This document shows positions 8,463 to 18,143 of a stretch of 64,000 bases of DNA, one piece after another. The notes under the pieces were generated by a model. That model was not told the DNA's origin. It ran no database searches and saw only the letters and a list, made by a program, of their open reading frames with translations. Position numbers and translations under genes: made by a program. The stretch is from positions 124,001 through 188,000 of the forward strand of contig NZ_FOJJ01000034.1 of the NCBI RefSeq assembly GCF_900111775.1. Reading direction: 5' to 3'. The stretch's first letter is position 1, and each line of letters opens with the position of its first letter. Source of the DNA: Desulfuromonas acetexigens. GTDB lineage: Bacteria > Desulfobacterota > Desulfuromonadia > Desulfuromonadales > Trichloromonadaceae.

Positions 8463-10859
8463 GTGAAGCGGATGGGAAAACGGAATTTCTGGGCGTTGGT
8501 GGTGGCGTTGTTCTTGTGGGGTGGGTGCGCCTGCGCCTTCGCGGCGACCCCCTTGCGGGTCGGCGTCTATCAGAACATGCCTCTGCTCGGTTACGATACG
8601 GACGGAAAGGCGAAAGGGCTTTTCGCTGAGTTGCTGGAGGAGGTGGCGCGGCGGGAAGGCTGGGAGCTGACCTATCTCCCGGGCAGTCTGGCGGAAAGCC
8701 TGCGCCGGCTCGAAGTAGGCAGTCTCGACCTGGTACCGACGGTCGCTTTTTCGGCGGAACGGGCCGAACATTTCGCCTTTGGCGAAGAGACGGTCTTTGC
8801 CTCCTGGGGGCAGATCGTTGCTCCGGAGGGGGCGGGGATCGAAACGATTCTCGATCTCGACGGCAAACGGGTAGCGGTGGTCAAAAAAAATATCCACTAC
8901 GACGGGCCCCAGGGACTGCTGCGCACCGCCGAGAAGTTCGCCCTGCGCCTGAGCTTTGTCGAGTGCGACGATTTTCCCGGCGTATTGCGGGCGGTGCGCG
9001 ACGGTCACGCCGACGCCGGTCTGCTCGGTCGCCTGGAAGGACTCGCCGGCGACGATCTGGCTCATCTGCGCAAGACCTCAGTGTTGCTCAGTCCCGTTTC
9101 GATACGGGTCGCCTTTGCTAAAAAAGGTGACCCGGCCCTGGTGCGGGCGTTTGATGCCTCTCTTCGCGAGTGGAAACAGTCGGAGGATTCCATTTATCAG
9201 CAGGCCCTGGCGCGCTGGGTCGGTGGCGAAAAGCGCTCTATTTTGCCGGAGTGGTTGCCGACCGCCCTGCGGGTCATGGGCGGAGGACTGGCGCTGCTCG
9301 TTGTTGTCACCGTCTTCAGCCGCGTGCAGGTTCGGCGAGGCTTACGGGAAATTTCTCAAAAAAATCATCAACTCGAAACCGAGATCGATGAGCGGCGGCA
9401 GGCCCAAAATGATCTGCAATGGGAACTCAAGGTCAACCGCGCGGTCGCCGAACTCAGCCGATTACTGCTCCATTCTTCGGCTCTTGACGAAATTACCCAT
9501 GTCATTCTCGAAGAGGCCAAATCTTTGACCGACAGTCCTCACGGTTTTGTCGGTTTCATTGACCCCCGCAGCGGCGCCATGGTCTGCCCGACCATGACCC
9601 GCGATATCTGGGAGGCCTGCCAGGTCCCCGATAAGAAATTCGTCTTTCACAGCTTTCATGGACTCTGGGGCTGGATTCTCAAAGAACGGCAGCCGATTCT
9701 CTGCAACGACCCCACGACTGATTACCGCTCCACCGGCATTCCCGGAGGGCATGTGGCAATCCGCCGTTTCGTCGGTGTTCCGGCCCTGGCCGACGGCCGC
9801 TTGCTCGGCATCATCGCCCTGGCCAACGCGGAGCGGGATTATCACGCCAAGGATCTGGAACTGCTGGAGCGTCTGGCCTCCATGTACGCTCTGGCCATCC
9901 GCACCATGCGTGCGACCCAGGCGATGCGTGAAAGCGAAGCGCGCTTTCGGGCGATCTTCGAGCTTTCCGGCGTCGGTATCGCAACCCTCAGCCCCGAAGG
10001 ACATTTTCTTCAGGTCAATCCCGCCTATTGCCGTTTTCTTGGTTACTCTGCCGAAGAGATCCTCCACAAGAGCGTCGAGGACGTCACCCATCCCGAAGAT
10101 CTGGCGGTGACCCGAACCCTCTACGAAGAGGTTCGCCAGGGGAAGAGAGACTTTTTCGCCTACGACAAGCGTTTTGTCCATCGTAGCGGCCGGGATATTT
10201 GGGGGGCGGTCACCGTGGCCTGGTTGCTCGACGAGGAAGGTCGGCCCGAGTATGCCGTGGGGATGGTTCAGGACATTACCGAACGGAAACTGGCCGAACT
10301 GCGTCTGGCGGAAAACGAAGAGCGCTTCAAGCATCTGGCTCATCATGACAACCTCACCGGCCTGCCCAACCGCTTGCTCTTTGCCGATCGCCTGCACCAT
10401 GCCATGAGTCGCGCCCGACGTTCCGGCGCGTTATTGGCGCTCCTCTTTTTCGATCTCGATCGTTTCAAGGCGATCAATGACACCCATGGTCATGAGGGCG
10501 GGGACGAGGTCTTGCGGGCGGTGGCCCAGCGCCTGACTGGTCTGGTTCGCGACGCCGATACCGTGGCCCGTTTCGGCGGGGACGAATTCATTATTCTGAT
10601 GGAGGATGTGACGGAGACCACCGACGTCGAACATCTGGCCGGGAAGGTTCTCGCCGGTCTCGCTCAGCCTCTCCCCCTCGGCGACCAGACCCTGACGGTC
10701 ACCACCAGTATTGGCATCAGCATCTTCCCTCGTGACGGGGCGGATGCCGATACGCTCATCAAACGCGCGGACGATGCCATGTTCCGGGCCAAGCAAGAGG
10801 GGCGCAACCTCTTTGTTTTTCACGATGAGACCCCCTTGGCGAGAGTCGCGGGCCCCTGA
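8463..10859 (+). CDS. periplasmic-sensor diguanylate cyclase (SBP3-GAF-PAS-GGDEF)
   Basis: 798 aa. Signal/anchor at the N terminus; residues ~28-255 are an extracytoplasmic SBP_bac_3 domain (PLRVGVYQNMPLLGYD); TM ~268-287; coiled coil; GAF ~335-480; PAS ~485-610; GGDEF ~625-790. The active site GGDEF is intact at 705-709, with an RxxD inhibitory site (RDAD, 696-699) five residues upstream. The GHEGGD motif keeps the Asp expected of a c-di-GMP rather than hybrid cGAMP synthase. It should make c-di-GMP in response to a small periplasmic ligand such as an amino acid. GTG start at 8463; an ATG at 8472 is also possible. Monocistronic as far as visible. Confidence 0.9.
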   Translation: MKRMGKRNFWALVVALFLWGGCACAFAATPLRVGVYQNMPLLGYDTDGKAKGLFAELLEEVARREGWELTYLPGSLAESLRRLEVGSLDLVPTVAFSAERAEHFAFGEETVFASWGQIVAPEGAGIETILDLDGKRVAVVKKNIHYDGPQGLLRTAEKFALRLSFVECDDFPGVLRAVRDGHADAGLLGRLEGLAGDDLAHLRKTSVLLSPVSIRVAFAKKGDPALVRAFDASLREWKQSEDSIYQQALARWVGGEKRSILPEWLPTALRVMGGGLALLVVVTVFSRVQVRRGLREISQKNHQLETEIDERRQAQNDLQWELKVNRAVAELSRLLLHSSALDEITHVILEEAKSLTDSPHGFVGFIDPRSGAMVCPTMTRDIWEACQVPDKKFVFHSFHGLWGWILKERQPILCNDPTTDYRSTGIPGGHVAIRRFVGVPALADGRLLGIIALANAERDYHAKDLELLERLASMYALAIRTMRATQAMRESEARFRAIFELSGVGIATLSPEGHFLQVNPAYCRFLGYSAEEILHKSVEDVTHPEDLAVTRTLYEEVRQGKRDFFAYDKRFVHRSGRDIWGAVTVAWLLDEEGRPEYAVGMVQDITERKLAELRLAENEERFKHLAHHDNLTGLPNRLLFADRLHHAMSRARRSGALLALLFFDLDRFKAINDTHGHEGGDEVLRAVAQRLTGLVRDADTVARFGGDEFIILMEDVTETTDVEHLAGKVLAGLAQPLPLGDQTLTVTTSIGISIFPRDGADADTLIKRADDAMFRAKQEGRNLFVFHDETPLARVAGP

Positions 10860-10930
10860 CCGGCCCTGCGGCTACGCTCAGGGCACACGACTTCGGTCTC
10901 GCGAAGAATCGGGCTTAAGGAAGGACGGGA

Positions 10931-12163
10931 ATGGATATGACATTGACAGCGGCGCGGCCGGGCCCCTCTTGGGGAATCGCCGAACGCAACGAGTACAAGG
11001 CGATTTATGAGCGGCTACGGCCGATGCATCAGGCGGTGCTTCAGGATCTGGTGCGGAAAATCCGTCTGCTGCTGGAGGAGAGCGGGCAGAGTCCGGCCAT
11101 CAAATCCCGGGTCAAACGTTTCGACGGCTATTTCGAAAAACTCCTGAAGCTTTTCCGTAAGGAGGGAGAGCAGGCGATGCTCACCGATCTGCTCGGCATC
11201 CGCATCGTTTGCCCTTTTCTGGAGGATGTGGAAACCATCGAGGCGATTCTGGCCGAACATTTCCCAGTGGTGGAAATCGAACACAAGGGGGCGCGCAACT
11301 CTTTTCGCGAGTTCGGCTACGTCTCGTTGCATCTGCTGATTCCCGTGGCGTCGGAAGACTTCGTCGAGGTGCTGCCTGGCTGCGAAAAGATTTGCGAGAT
11401 CCAGTTGCGCACGATTCTGCAGGATGCCTGGGCCGAGGTCGAACACGAACTGATCTACAAATCGGACATCACCTTGCCCAACGAGCTGATCAAACGCAAG
11501 CTCGCCGCTCTCAACGCCAATCTGACCCTTTCCGATCTGATTTTTCAGGAAATCCGTGATTATCAGCAGGAACTCCGTGAACAGGACCGCTGTCGTCGCG
11601 AGCAACTCAACGCTTGTGCCAATGGGACGTTGCCGCCCCATTTCCGCCAGAAATTCGAACCGCCGACGGAGCTGGCGTCCCTGACCGGACAGCGCCGTCT
11701 CGACAAGCTGATGCTGGAGGCCCACAACGCCCACGGGCAGGGGGATATGGAGGGGGCGATCACCTTTTACAGCCGGATTCTGCGACTCAAGCTCAGCGAG
11801 CCGGTGCGCTCCCTGATCTATAACCACCGGGGCATGGCCTACTTCGGCATCGCCGATTATCTCCAGTCCATCCGCGATTTTTCCCGGGCGATCTTTTTTG
11901 ACGAAAGCAACGTGCGTTGCTACAACAACCGGGCGTTGGCCTTCCGGGTGATTCACGCCCTCGATAAATCCCTGGCTGATTACGACCGCTCCCTGGCAAT
12001 CAATCCCAACCAGGTCGACGGCTACTGGGGGCGGGCGCAGACCTGCTATGCCATGCACCTCTACACCCAGGCTCACGCCGACTGCGAAAGCGCCCTCAAT
12101 ATCGATCCCGAATTTCAGCCCGCCCGTTCCTTGCTGGCCCGCATCAACAGTCAGATGTTCTGA
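10931..12163 (+). CDS. RelA/SpoT-type (p)ppGpp synthetase domain fused to TPRs
   Basis: 410 aa. Residues ~45-215 form a RelA_SpoT nucleotidyltransferase domain. The ATP-site RxK (SRVKRFDGYFEK), LLGIRI with its preceding Asp, GYVSLHL and EIQLRTILQDAWAEVEH all look intact, so it should make pppGpp/ppGpp or a related alarmone from ATP and GDP/GTP. There is no HD hydrolase, TGS or ACT domain, so it is not a long Rel. Residues ~255-405 are about four TPR repeats (INPNQVDGYWGRAQTCYAM, IDPEFQPARSLLARI), which would bind a partner protein. SD AGGAAGG precedes the start; an ATG two codons later is an alternative. Ends at a terminator shared with lspA. Confidence 0.8.
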   Translation: MDMTLTAARPGPSWGIAERNEYKAIYERLRPMHQAVLQDLVRKIRLLLEESGQSPAIKSRVKRFDGYFEKLLKLFRKEGEQAMLTDLLGIRIVCPFLEDVETIEAILAEHFPVVEIEHKGARNSFREFGYVSLHLLIPVASEDFVEVLPGCEKICEIQLRTILQDAWAEVEHELIYKSDITLPNELIKRKLAALNANLTLSDLIFQEIRDYQQELREQDRCRREQLNACANGTLPPHFRQKFEPPTELASLTGQRRLDKLMLEAHNAHGQGDMEGAITFYSRILRLKLSEPVRSLIYNHRGMAYFGIADYLQSIRDFSRAIFFDESNVRCYNNRALAFRVIHALDKSLADYDRSLAINPNQVDGYWGRAQTCYAMHLYTQAHADCESALNIDPEFQPARSLLARINSQMF

Positions 12164-12186
12164 CTCTGAAACCTTTTTCCGCCGAC

Positions 12187-12222
12187 GAAAAAAGCCGCCC
12201 CTGTTCGGGACGGCTTTTTTTT
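12187..12222. terminator. bidirectional terminator between alarmone synthetase and lspA
   Basis: AAAAAAGCCG at the left pairs with CGGCTTTTTT at the right around a CTGTTC region. The A run on one side and T run on the other allow it to work on both strands, as expected between convergent genes. Confidence 0.85.
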
Positions 12223-12241
12223 GTGGGGTTGGACCGATGAC

Positions 12242-12733
12242 TCAGGCGCTCGTTTTTTTCTTTGCCCGTTCTTCCCGCCACATGTCGATCAGCAGCAGGG
12301 CGACGCCGACGCTGATGGCCGAGTCGGCGACGTTGAAGGCTGGCCAATGGTGCCGGTACCAGTGGACATCGAGAAAGTCGATGACCTCGCCGAGGCGCAC
12401 CCGGTCAATAAGATTGCCGACGGCGCCGGAAAAAACCAGGGCCATGGCCCAGATATGCAGGCGCTGCTCGTCGGAAATACGCCGCAGATACCAGAGAATG
12501 CCGACCGCCGCGAGGGTGGCGACGGTGATGAAGAAGGGCACCCGGAAGGCGTTATCGGCGAGAATGCCAAAGGCCGCCCCTTTGTTGCGGACATAGGTGA
12601 TGTGGAAGAAATTCTCGAAGACGGTCACCGATTCATACAGGGCGAAGCGGTGATCGATATAGAATTTGGTCAACTGGTCGACAACCAGTACCACCAGAGA
12701 GACGATGAGCAACAGACGATAACGGAAAGGCAC
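12242..12733 (-). CDS. lspA: lipoprotein signal peptidase (signal peptidase II)
   Basis: 163 aa, four predicted TM helices. Cleaves signal peptides from diacylglyceryl-modified prolipoproteins in the inner membrane. The catalytic aspartates are D119 (EVIDFLDV) and D137 (FNVADSAI); with D110 in GNLID they keep the same spacing as in E. coli LspA. The GTG start at 12733 is the only one compatible with the first TM helix. It lies ~90 bp downstream of ileS in the common ileS-lspA order; the gap is filled by a heptamer-repeat hairpin. The several lipoproteins in this window are its likely substrates. Confidence 0.95.
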   Translation of the reverse strand: MPFRYRLLLIVSLVVLVVDQLTKFYIDHRFALYESVTVFENFFHITYVRNKGAAFGILADNAFRVPFFITVATLAAVGILWYLRRISDEQRLHIWAMALVFSGAVGNLIDRVRLGEVIDFLDVHWYRHHWPAFNVADSAISVGVALLLIDMWREERAKKKTSA

Positions 12734-12751
12734 GGGGAGACTCCGGGGGGA

Positions 12752-12826
12752 AAGACTGAAGGCTGAAGGCTGAAGACCGAAGGAGATGTTTGCCTTCAGT
12801 CTTCAGCCTAAACCCCTTCAGCCTTA
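12752..12826. repeat. inverted heptamer repeats (GCTGAAG / CTTCAGC)
   Basis: Between ileS and lspA, GACTGAAGGCTGAAGGCTGA on the left faces copies of CTTCAGTCTTCAGCC and CTTCAGCC on the right. The unit is the same 7-mer that forms the tandem array at 45114-45179. On the minus strand the two arms could fold into a hairpin between the two cistrons. Confidence 0.8.
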
Positions 12827-15607
12827 CTTTAATGCTTCCAGGCAGCGCTGGCAGATGGTCGGATGTTCGCTGAGGGTGCCGACAGTGACGGCGTAGTTCC
12901 AGCAGCGTTCGCACTTTTCACCCTGGGCTTTCTCCACCCGAACCTTGAGGCCGGGCACCTCGCCGCCGCCGCCGGCGGCGTCGTCGGGGAGATTATCGAC
13001 CAGTTCCGCCTGGGAGACGATGAAGAGGGTGGCCAGTTCGTCGCTATAGCTTTCGAGCAGATCGCGCCATTCGCCGGCGGGAGCCGCGACCAGAACGCGG
13101 GCGTCGAGGGAGTGGCCGATGCGCTTGTCGGTCCGGGCCGTTTCCAAAGCCTTGGAGACATCGGAGCGCACCGCCAGCAGCTTTTCGTAGCGCGCTTCGA
13201 GATCGGCGTCGAGCAGACTCGTTTCGAAGCGGGGGAAACTCGCCAGATGCACACTCTCTTCGCGTTTGCCGGGGAGTTCCCGCCAGATTTCGTCGGCGGT
13301 GAAGGAAAGAACCGGCGCGATCAGCCGGGTGAGGGCGTCGAGGATGCGGTACATGGCGGTCTGGCCGCTGCGCCGCGCCAGACTCTTGGCCGGGGCGGTG
13401 TAGAGACGGTCCTTGAGTACGTCAAGATAGAAGGCGCTCATGTCGACGCTGCAGAAGTTATGCACGGCGTGATAGAGGATGTGGAATTCGTAGTCGTCGT
13501 AGGACTTCTCCACCCGGCCCACCAGCCGCTCCAGCCTTGAGAGGGCCCAGCGGTCGATTTCCAGCAGTTCGCCGTCGGCCACCGCATCGGCTGTCGGGTC
13601 AAAGCCGTGCAGGTTGCCAAGGATGTAGCGGGCGGTGTTGCGGATGCGCCGGTAGGCGTCGGAGAGGCGCTGGAGAATCTCCGGGCTGATGCGGATATCG
13701 TCCCGGTAGTCCTGGGCGGCGACCCACAGGCGCAGGATTTCGGCGCCGAACTTCTTGATGACTTCTTCCGGAGCAACGACGTTCCCCTGGGATTTGGACA
13801 TCTTCTTGCCGTTGCCGTCGACGACGAAGCCGTGGGTCAGCACCGCCTTGTAGGGGGCGATGTCACGGGTGCCGACGGCGGCGAGCAGGCTCGAATGGAA
13901 CCAGCCGCGATGCTGGTCGCTCCCCTCCAGATAGAGATCGGCGGGGGATTTCAGTTCGGGGCGCTGTTCCAGTACAGCGGCGTGGGACACTCCCGAATCG
14001 AACCAGACATCGAGAATGTCCATCTCCTTGCTGAAACTGTCGTGGCCGCAGGCCGGGCAAGACGTTCCGGCCGGAAGCAGCTCTTTCGCTTCCTTCTCGT
14101 ACCAGAGGTCGCTCCCCGTTTCGTTGAAGAGATCGGCGACATGGTGCATGACCTTGCCGTCGGCCAGGGCCTCGCCGCACTTTTCGCAGTAGAAGACGGT
14201 GATCGGCACTCCCCAGGTGCGCTGGCGGCTGACGCACCAGTCGGGACGGTTCTCGATCATCCCAAAGATGCGCTCCCGGCCCCAGCGGGGAATCCATTCC
14301 ACCTGGTTGATGTGGGCCAGGGCCTTGCTGCGCAGGTCATTGGTCTCCATGGAGATGAACCACTGCTCGGTGGCGCGGAAGATGATCGGCTTCTTGCAGC
14401 GCCAGCAGTGGGGATAGCTGTGCGAGACCTTGCCCTCGGCGAGCAGCGCACCGACTTCCGCCAGCTTGGCGTTGACCGCCTTGTTGGCCTCGTCGAGCTT
14501 CATGCCGCCGAAGAATTCCAGCTCCTCGCGGTAGCGTCCGTAGTCGTCCACCGGATTGTAGATGTCGAGGCCGTATTTCAGGCCGATCTGATAGTCGTCC
14601 TGGCCGTGGCCGGGGGCGGTATGAACGCAACCGGTCCCCGCTTCGAGGGTGACGTGGTCGCCGAGCATGAGCAGCGAGGGCCGGTCATAGAAGGGATGGC
14701 GGCAGTTCTTGCCGTCGAAGGGGGTGGGATCGAAGGTGGCCAGCACCTGGTAGTCGCTGATGCCCAGGGTTTTAAGCACCCCGGCGTAGAGCCCCTCGGC
14801 CATGATCAGCACCTCGCCGCCCGTTTCCACCGCGACGTAGGGCAGGGCGGGGTTAAGGCTGACGCCGAGGTTGGCGGGGATGGTCCAGGGGGTAGTGGTC
14901 CAGATGACGAAGGCGAGCTTTCTCCCGGCCAAGGCCGCAAGGGAGTCCGGCAGTGCGTCGGTGTAGGGAAACTTGACGTAGATGGAGGGGGAGCTGTGAT
15001 CGGCGTATTCCACCTCGGCCTCGGCCAGGGCGGTGACGCAGGAGGAGCACCAGTGTACCGGTTTTTTCCCCTTGTAGAGCCCGCCGCGCTCGGCGAAACG
15101 GGCCAGTTCCCGGGCGGTGGCCGCTTCGTAGTCGGCGGTCATGGTCAGGTAGGGATGCGCCCAGTCACCGAGGACGCCGAGGCGCTGGAACTCTTCGCTC
15201 TGGATGTCCACCCACTTCTTGGCGTAGGTGCGGCATTCCCGACGGATCTCGGCCTTGCTCATCTCCCGCTTCTTCGAGCCCAACTGCTTGTCGACCATCA
15301 GCTCGATGGGCAGGCCGTGGCAGTCCCAGCCCGGCACATAGGGCACATAAAAGCCCTCCATGCGGCGGCTCTTGAGGATGATGTCCTTGAGGATTTTATT
15401 CAGGGCGTGGCCAATATGGGTATGGCCGTTGGCGTAGGGGGGGCCGTCATGGAGAATGAAGCTGGGACGCCCCCGTCCGGCCGTATCAAGCAGCCGATAG
15501 AGCGCCATGGTTTCCCATTGCTTGAGAATTTCCGGTTCCCGCTGGGGTAGATTGGCACGCATGGGGAACTCGGTGACGGGCAGATTGAGAGTGTCTTTAT
15601 AGTCCAT
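12824..15607 (-). CDS. ileS: isoleucyl-tRNA synthetase
   Basis: 927 aa, class I aminoacyl-tRNA synthetase charging tRNA-Ile. Visible landmarks: the HIGH signature ([12 protein letters not shown], ~57-68), a CP1 editing domain with [13 protein letters not shown], the KMSKSQGN loop near residue 600, and a C-terminal zinc site (CERCWNY and CQRCLEALK). Length matches the bacterial ~930-aa type with a C-terminal zinc finger. ATG at 15607 is followed by the typical N terminus ([20 protein letters not shown]). No T-box leader was recognised upstream. Confidence 0.97.
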   Translation of the reverse strand: MDYKDTLNLPVTEFPMRANLPQREPEILKQWETMALYRLLDTAGRGRPSFILHDGPPYANGHTHIGHALNKILKDIILKSRRMEGFYVPYVPGWDCHGLPIELMVDKQLGSKKREMSKAEIRRECRTYAKKWVDIQSEEFQRLGVLGDWAHPYLTMTADYEAATARELARFAERGGLYKGKKPVHWCSSCVTALAEAEVEYADHSSPSIYVKFPYTDALPDSLAALAGRKLAFVIWTTTPWTIPANLGVSLNPALPYVAVETGGEVLIMAEGLYAGVLKTLGISDYQVLATFDPTPFDGKNCRHPFYDRPSLLMLGDHVTLEAGTGCVHTAPGHGQDDYQIGLKYGLDIYNPVDDYGRYREELEFFGGMKLDEANKAVNAKLAEVGALLAEGKVSHSYPHCWRCKKPIIFRATEQWFISMETNDLRSKALAHINQVEWIPRWGRERIFGMIENRPDWCVSRQRTWGVPITVFYCEKCGEALADGKVMHHVADLFNETGSDLWYEKEAKELLPAGTSCPACGHDSFSKEMDILDVWFDSGVSHAAVLEQRPELKSPADLYLEGSDQHRGWFHSSLLAAVGTRDIAPYKAVLTHGFVVDGNGKKMSKSQGNVVAPEEVIKKFGAEILRLWVAAQDYRDDIRISPEILQRLSDAYRRIRNTARYILGNLHGFDPTADAVADGELLEIDRWALSRLERLVGRVEKSYDDYEFHILYHAVHNFCSVDMSAFYLDVLKDRLYTAPAKSLARRSGQTAMYRILDALTRLIAPVLSFTADEIWRELPGKREESVHLASFPRFETSLLDADLEARYEKLLAVRSDVSKALETARTDKRIGHSLDARVLVAAPAGEWRDLLESYSDELATLFIVSQAELVDNLPDDAAGGGGEVPGLKVRVEKAQGEKCERCWNYAVTVGTLSEHPTICQRCLEALK

Positions 15608-15705
15608 GGAAAGGCCTCCGGGAGGGAAAAATCAAGTCTCGCAGACTAGCAAAACCGCCGGATAAGTCAAGGGAAAAGGCTGTGTGGAGGGGGTGGGGAA
15701 GGGGG

Positions 15706-15737
15706 CCGGCGCCCCGAGGGATGGGCTGGGGCGCCGG
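15706..15737. terminator. GC-rich hairpin between the RHH gene and ileS
   Basis: CCGGCGCCCC at 15706-15715 pairs with GGGGCGCCGG at 15728-15737 (10 bp, 12-nt loop). There is no T run on either strand, so it may be a Rho-type or stabilising hairpin after the ribbon-helix-helix gene. Confidence 0.5.
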
Positions 15738-15751
15738 ACGGAGAGACGGGT

Positions 15752-15919
15752 TCAGAGGCCGGCGCGCAGATCCTGTTCCAGACGGAAAATGCTCTGGCGC
15801 AGCAGGTCGCTGATATTGGTGCCCGCTTCCTGGGCGATCTTGTTCAGGGTCTCCATTTCGTTGCCGTTGATCCGGCAGGAGACGATGTATTTTTTCGGTT
15901 GGTTAACGGCTCTTCCCAT
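15752..15919 (-). CDS. small ribbon-helix-helix DNA-binding protein
   Basis: 55 aa from the ATG at 15919, which has AAAAGGAG at the right distance upstream; the longer frame to 15976 lacks this. The sequence (KKYIVSCRINGNEMETLNK...ISDLLRQSIFRLEQ) has one beta strand and two helices, as in CopG/Arc/MetJ-type regulators and antitoxins. It would bind DNA as a dimer. No toxin gene is adjacent: ileS lies upstream on the same strand and noncoding DNA on the other side. Stand-alone regulator or orphan antitoxin; target unknown. Confidence 0.7.
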   Translation of the reverse strand: MGRAVNQPKKYIVSCRINGNEMETLNKIAQEAGTNISDLLRQSIFRLEQDLRAGL

Positions 15920-16123
15920 GGCTGGGCTCCTTTTCTGGCTCTGTGTGTCGTATGGTGATGGGTCGAAGGGGTTCATAGTGTGCCACTGTGCTGGCTGTAT
16001 ACGCTATAGCAAGAGCCTTGCCAGATCGCGCAATGCGACAAGATTAAAAATTAAAACACAATAAAACTAAATGTTTATTACTTTTTTTGTCGTTTTTTTG
16101 AGGTGTGCTGGAAAACTTTCAGG

Positions 16124-16251
16124 TGTGTCATTCTGGGAAGTGTGTGCCATTTTAGGGCATCTCTGTGTCATTCTGGCTCACCATGCACAAGAAGCGGTCT
16201 TCCCGCCCCAGGATTACCGCTTTAGTCGAAGGCATACTGTGTCATTGTTGG
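16124..16251. repeat. short direct repeats resembling an IS end
   Basis: TGTGTCATTCTGG at 16124-16136 and 16164-16176, the variant TGTGCCATTTTAGG at 16143-16156 and TGTGTCATTGTTGG at 16238-16251. The first three are spaced ~20 bp apart, like the multiple terminal repeats of IS21-family elements. No transposase gene is present, so at most this is a remnant. Confidence 0.45.
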
Positions 16252-16287
16252 CACGGTGCGCTGGCGCTTGCCGAGGGAGGGAAAGCG

Positions 16288-16316
16288 AAAAAAAACCCCG
16301 GGCGGGGAACCCGGGG
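16288..16316 (-). terminator. rho-independent terminator on the minus strand (ald)
   Basis: Read on the minus strand: CCCCGGG, 7-nt loop, CCCGGGG, then eight T (plus-strand A run 16288-16295). It lies ~250 bp after the ald stop codon with the palindromic repeat in between. Confidence 0.8.
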
Positions 16317-16418
16317 GTCGCGGAAATATCTTCTTTTCGGGGAATCAGCCGACTCTGGAGGAGGGTTACTGGCTGAAAAGAAGATAGTGCGAGGAACTTG
16401 TCGTTGCGGCGGTTAACA

Positions 16419-16538
16419 GGCTGATGAAAAACTCCCATCTGCGGCGTTGTCCTCATCCCTCGTCAACGACGTACCTTTCAGGTACGCCTTATTCCTCAGG
16501 ATTTCGTCCGCCTTGCATCTGGGCATTTTTTATCAGCC
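16419..16538. repeat. 120-bp dispersed palindromic repeat, copy 1
   Basis: Starts GGCTGATGAAAAACTCCCAT and ends GGGCATTTTTTATCAGCC, so the ends are inverted copies of each other; the middle contains the inner palindrome GTACCTTTCAGGTAC. Copy 2 at 48154-48273 has the same length and ends. Spurious frames across it encode peptides beginning MKNSHLRRC. Confidence 0.9.
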
Positions 16539-16565
16539 TTGGAGAGAGAGTTTTTCAACAATCTG

Positions 16566-17672
16566 CTAAAGGGGGCAGGGGCTCCAGTTCAGCCCCTGGG
16601 CTTCGGCTACGGGTCGGCTGCACAGTTTGCCGCCAAGAGTGTTTATCCCTTTGTGCAGGGCTGCATCCGCCTTGGCCGCTTCGGCCAGGCCTTGTCCGGC
16701 GATGCGGCGCACGTAGGGGAGGGTCGCGTTGGTCAGGGCGAAGGTGCTGGTGCGGCTCACCGCTCCCGGCATATTGGCCACGCCGTAATGGATGACCCCG
16801 TCCACCGCATAGCTCGGCTGATCGTGGGTGGTGGGGTGGATGGTTTCGACACAACCGCCCTGATCGACGGCCACATCGACGATCACGCTGCCGGCGGTCA
16901 TGGCGGCAACGAGGGAGCGGCGCACCAGAATCGGCGCCCGGGCTCCGGCGACGAGCACCGCGCCGATGACCAGGTCGGCGCCGCGTACCTCCTCTTCGAT
17001 GGTCTGGGAGTTGCTCATCAAGGTCTGAATACGGTTGCCGTAATGGTCGTCGAGGGCAGCGAGGCGCCGGCTGTCGATATCGATGATGCGCACATCGGCG
17101 CCCATACCGACGGCGATGCGCAGGGCGTTGCCGCCGACGGTGCCGGCGCCGAGAATAACCACCCGGGCCGACCGTACGCCGGGAACGCCGCCGAGCAGTT
17201 GTCCCTTGCCCCCCTGTTCCCGCTGCAGCAGGTGCGCGCCGATCTGGACGGACATGCGCCCGGCTACCTCGCTCATGGGATGGAGCAGGGGGAGAAAGCC
17301 GTCGGCCAACTCCACCGTCTCGTAGGCGACGCCGGTCACTTCCCGCTCCAGAAGGGCTTGGGTCAATTTCGGGTCGGGAGCGAGATGCAGATAGGTAAAA
17401 AGTAGTTGCTTGGGGCGCAGCAGGGGATACTCGGCGGGGAGAGGTTCTTTGACCTTGACGACCATCTCGGCGGCGGCATAGAGTTCTGCGGCGTCGGCCG
17501 TCAGTTCGGCGCCGGCCGCCTCGTAGTCGGCGTCCTCGATCCCGGCGCCGGTTCCGGCACCGATCTGAACCAGTACCCGGTGACTGTCCTCGACCAGGGC
17601 GCGCGCCCCCGCCGGGGTCAATCCGACCCGGTATTCGTGGGTTTTGATTTCCTTGGGAACGGCAACGATCAT
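16566..17672 (-). CDS. ald: alanine dehydrogenase
   Basis: 368 aa, usual family length. NAD-dependent reversible deamination of L-alanine to pyruvate and ammonium. Visible: N-terminal [16 protein letters not shown], substrate-site KVKEPL and TYLHLA (catalytic His), [10 protein letters not shown], and the Rossmann motif [22 protein letters not shown] near residues 168-187. The start is fixed by the conserved [10 protein letters not shown] opening. Monocistronic on the minus strand. In an anaerobe it could assimilate ammonium or let alanine serve as carbon source. Confidence 0.95.
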   Translation of the reverse strand: MIVAVPKEIKTHEYRVGLTPAGARALVEDSHRVLVQIGAGTGAGIEDADYEAAGAELTADAAELYAAAEMVVKVKEPLPAEYPLLRPKQLLFTYLHLAPDPKLTQALLEREVTGVAYETVELADGFLPLLHPMSEVAGRMSVQIGAHLLQREQGGKGQLLGGVPGVRSARVVILGAGTVGGNALRIAVGMGADVRIIDIDSRRLAALDDHYGNRIQTLMSNSQTIEEEVRGADLVIGAVLVAGARAPILVRRSLVAAMTAGSVIVDVAVDQGGCVETIHPTTHDQPSYAVDGVIHYGVANMPGAVSRTSTFALTNATLPYVRRIAGQGLAEAAKADAALHKGINTLGGKLCSRPVAEAQGLNWSPCPL

Positions 17673-17786
17673 TTTAATCTCGCTAAAAAATCTTCATTGA
17701 GAATAACGGCCGGCGCCCCTGTTCGTCAAGGAAAATTCGCGGGCGAAGGGCTTTGCCGGCGGTGCCGGAAGAGGGATCATAAGTCT

Positions 17787-18035
17787 ATGGAAATCTTCGA
17801 AAAACGCCACTTCTTACTGCCTCGGGCCGAAATCGGCTATCTGCGCTTTATCCTCGAAAGTTACGATGGTCTGGCCTTCGTCCGCACCCTCGATCCCCGG
17901 CAGGCGCTGGTCGAAATCGCCTTTCCCTGTTCGCGACGGCAAGATGCCGAAACCCTGCTCGCCGCCCTGGCCGGCGAATGCGCCATGCAAAGCGTGCCGC
18001 CGCCCGAGCCCGGGCACTATCCCGAGATCCTTTGA
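17787..18035 (+). CDS. small conserved protein, possibly DUF4911-type
   Basis: 82 aa beginning MEIFEKRHFLLPRAEIGYLR; the ATG at 17787 is the plausible start in a longer open frame. No signal peptide or TM. The beta-alpha pattern with a RFILESYDGLAFVRTLD core looks like the small DUF4911 family of delta-proteobacteria, which has no known function. It lies between divergent ald and the DUF1015 gene, whose start is ~110 bp further on. Identification is by general resemblance only. Confidence 0.5.
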   Translation: MEIFEKRHFLLPRAEIGYLRFILESYDGLAFVRTLDPRQALVEIAFPCSRRQDAETLLAALAGECAMQSVPPPEPGHYPEIL

Positions 18036-18143
18036 TGGCGGACGCCGGCGCCGATTCCGGCTTTCAAACGCACGGCGGATGTGCTAACTATAGGACTTCC
18101 GTCGTCTCTTCTTTTGCTTTCGTTTTCGTCAAGGATGTCGCCG

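Larger units (their letters stand above)
15977..16565. other. 589-bp intergenic stretch with repeats and a minus-strand terminator
   Basis: No convincing gene. 16030-16100 is AT-rich; 16124-16251 holds four direct repeats related to TGTGTCATTCTGG; 16288-16316 holds a minus-strand terminator; 16419-16538 is a 120-bp palindromic repeat. Translated frames here (for example 16071-16376) have no family resemblance and span the repeats. Confidence 0.7.

Noticed and set aside
13607-15550. Long plus-strand open frame (647 aa)
   Set aside because: Fully antisense to ileS, whose motifs and length are certain; such frames arise from high GC at codon position 3.
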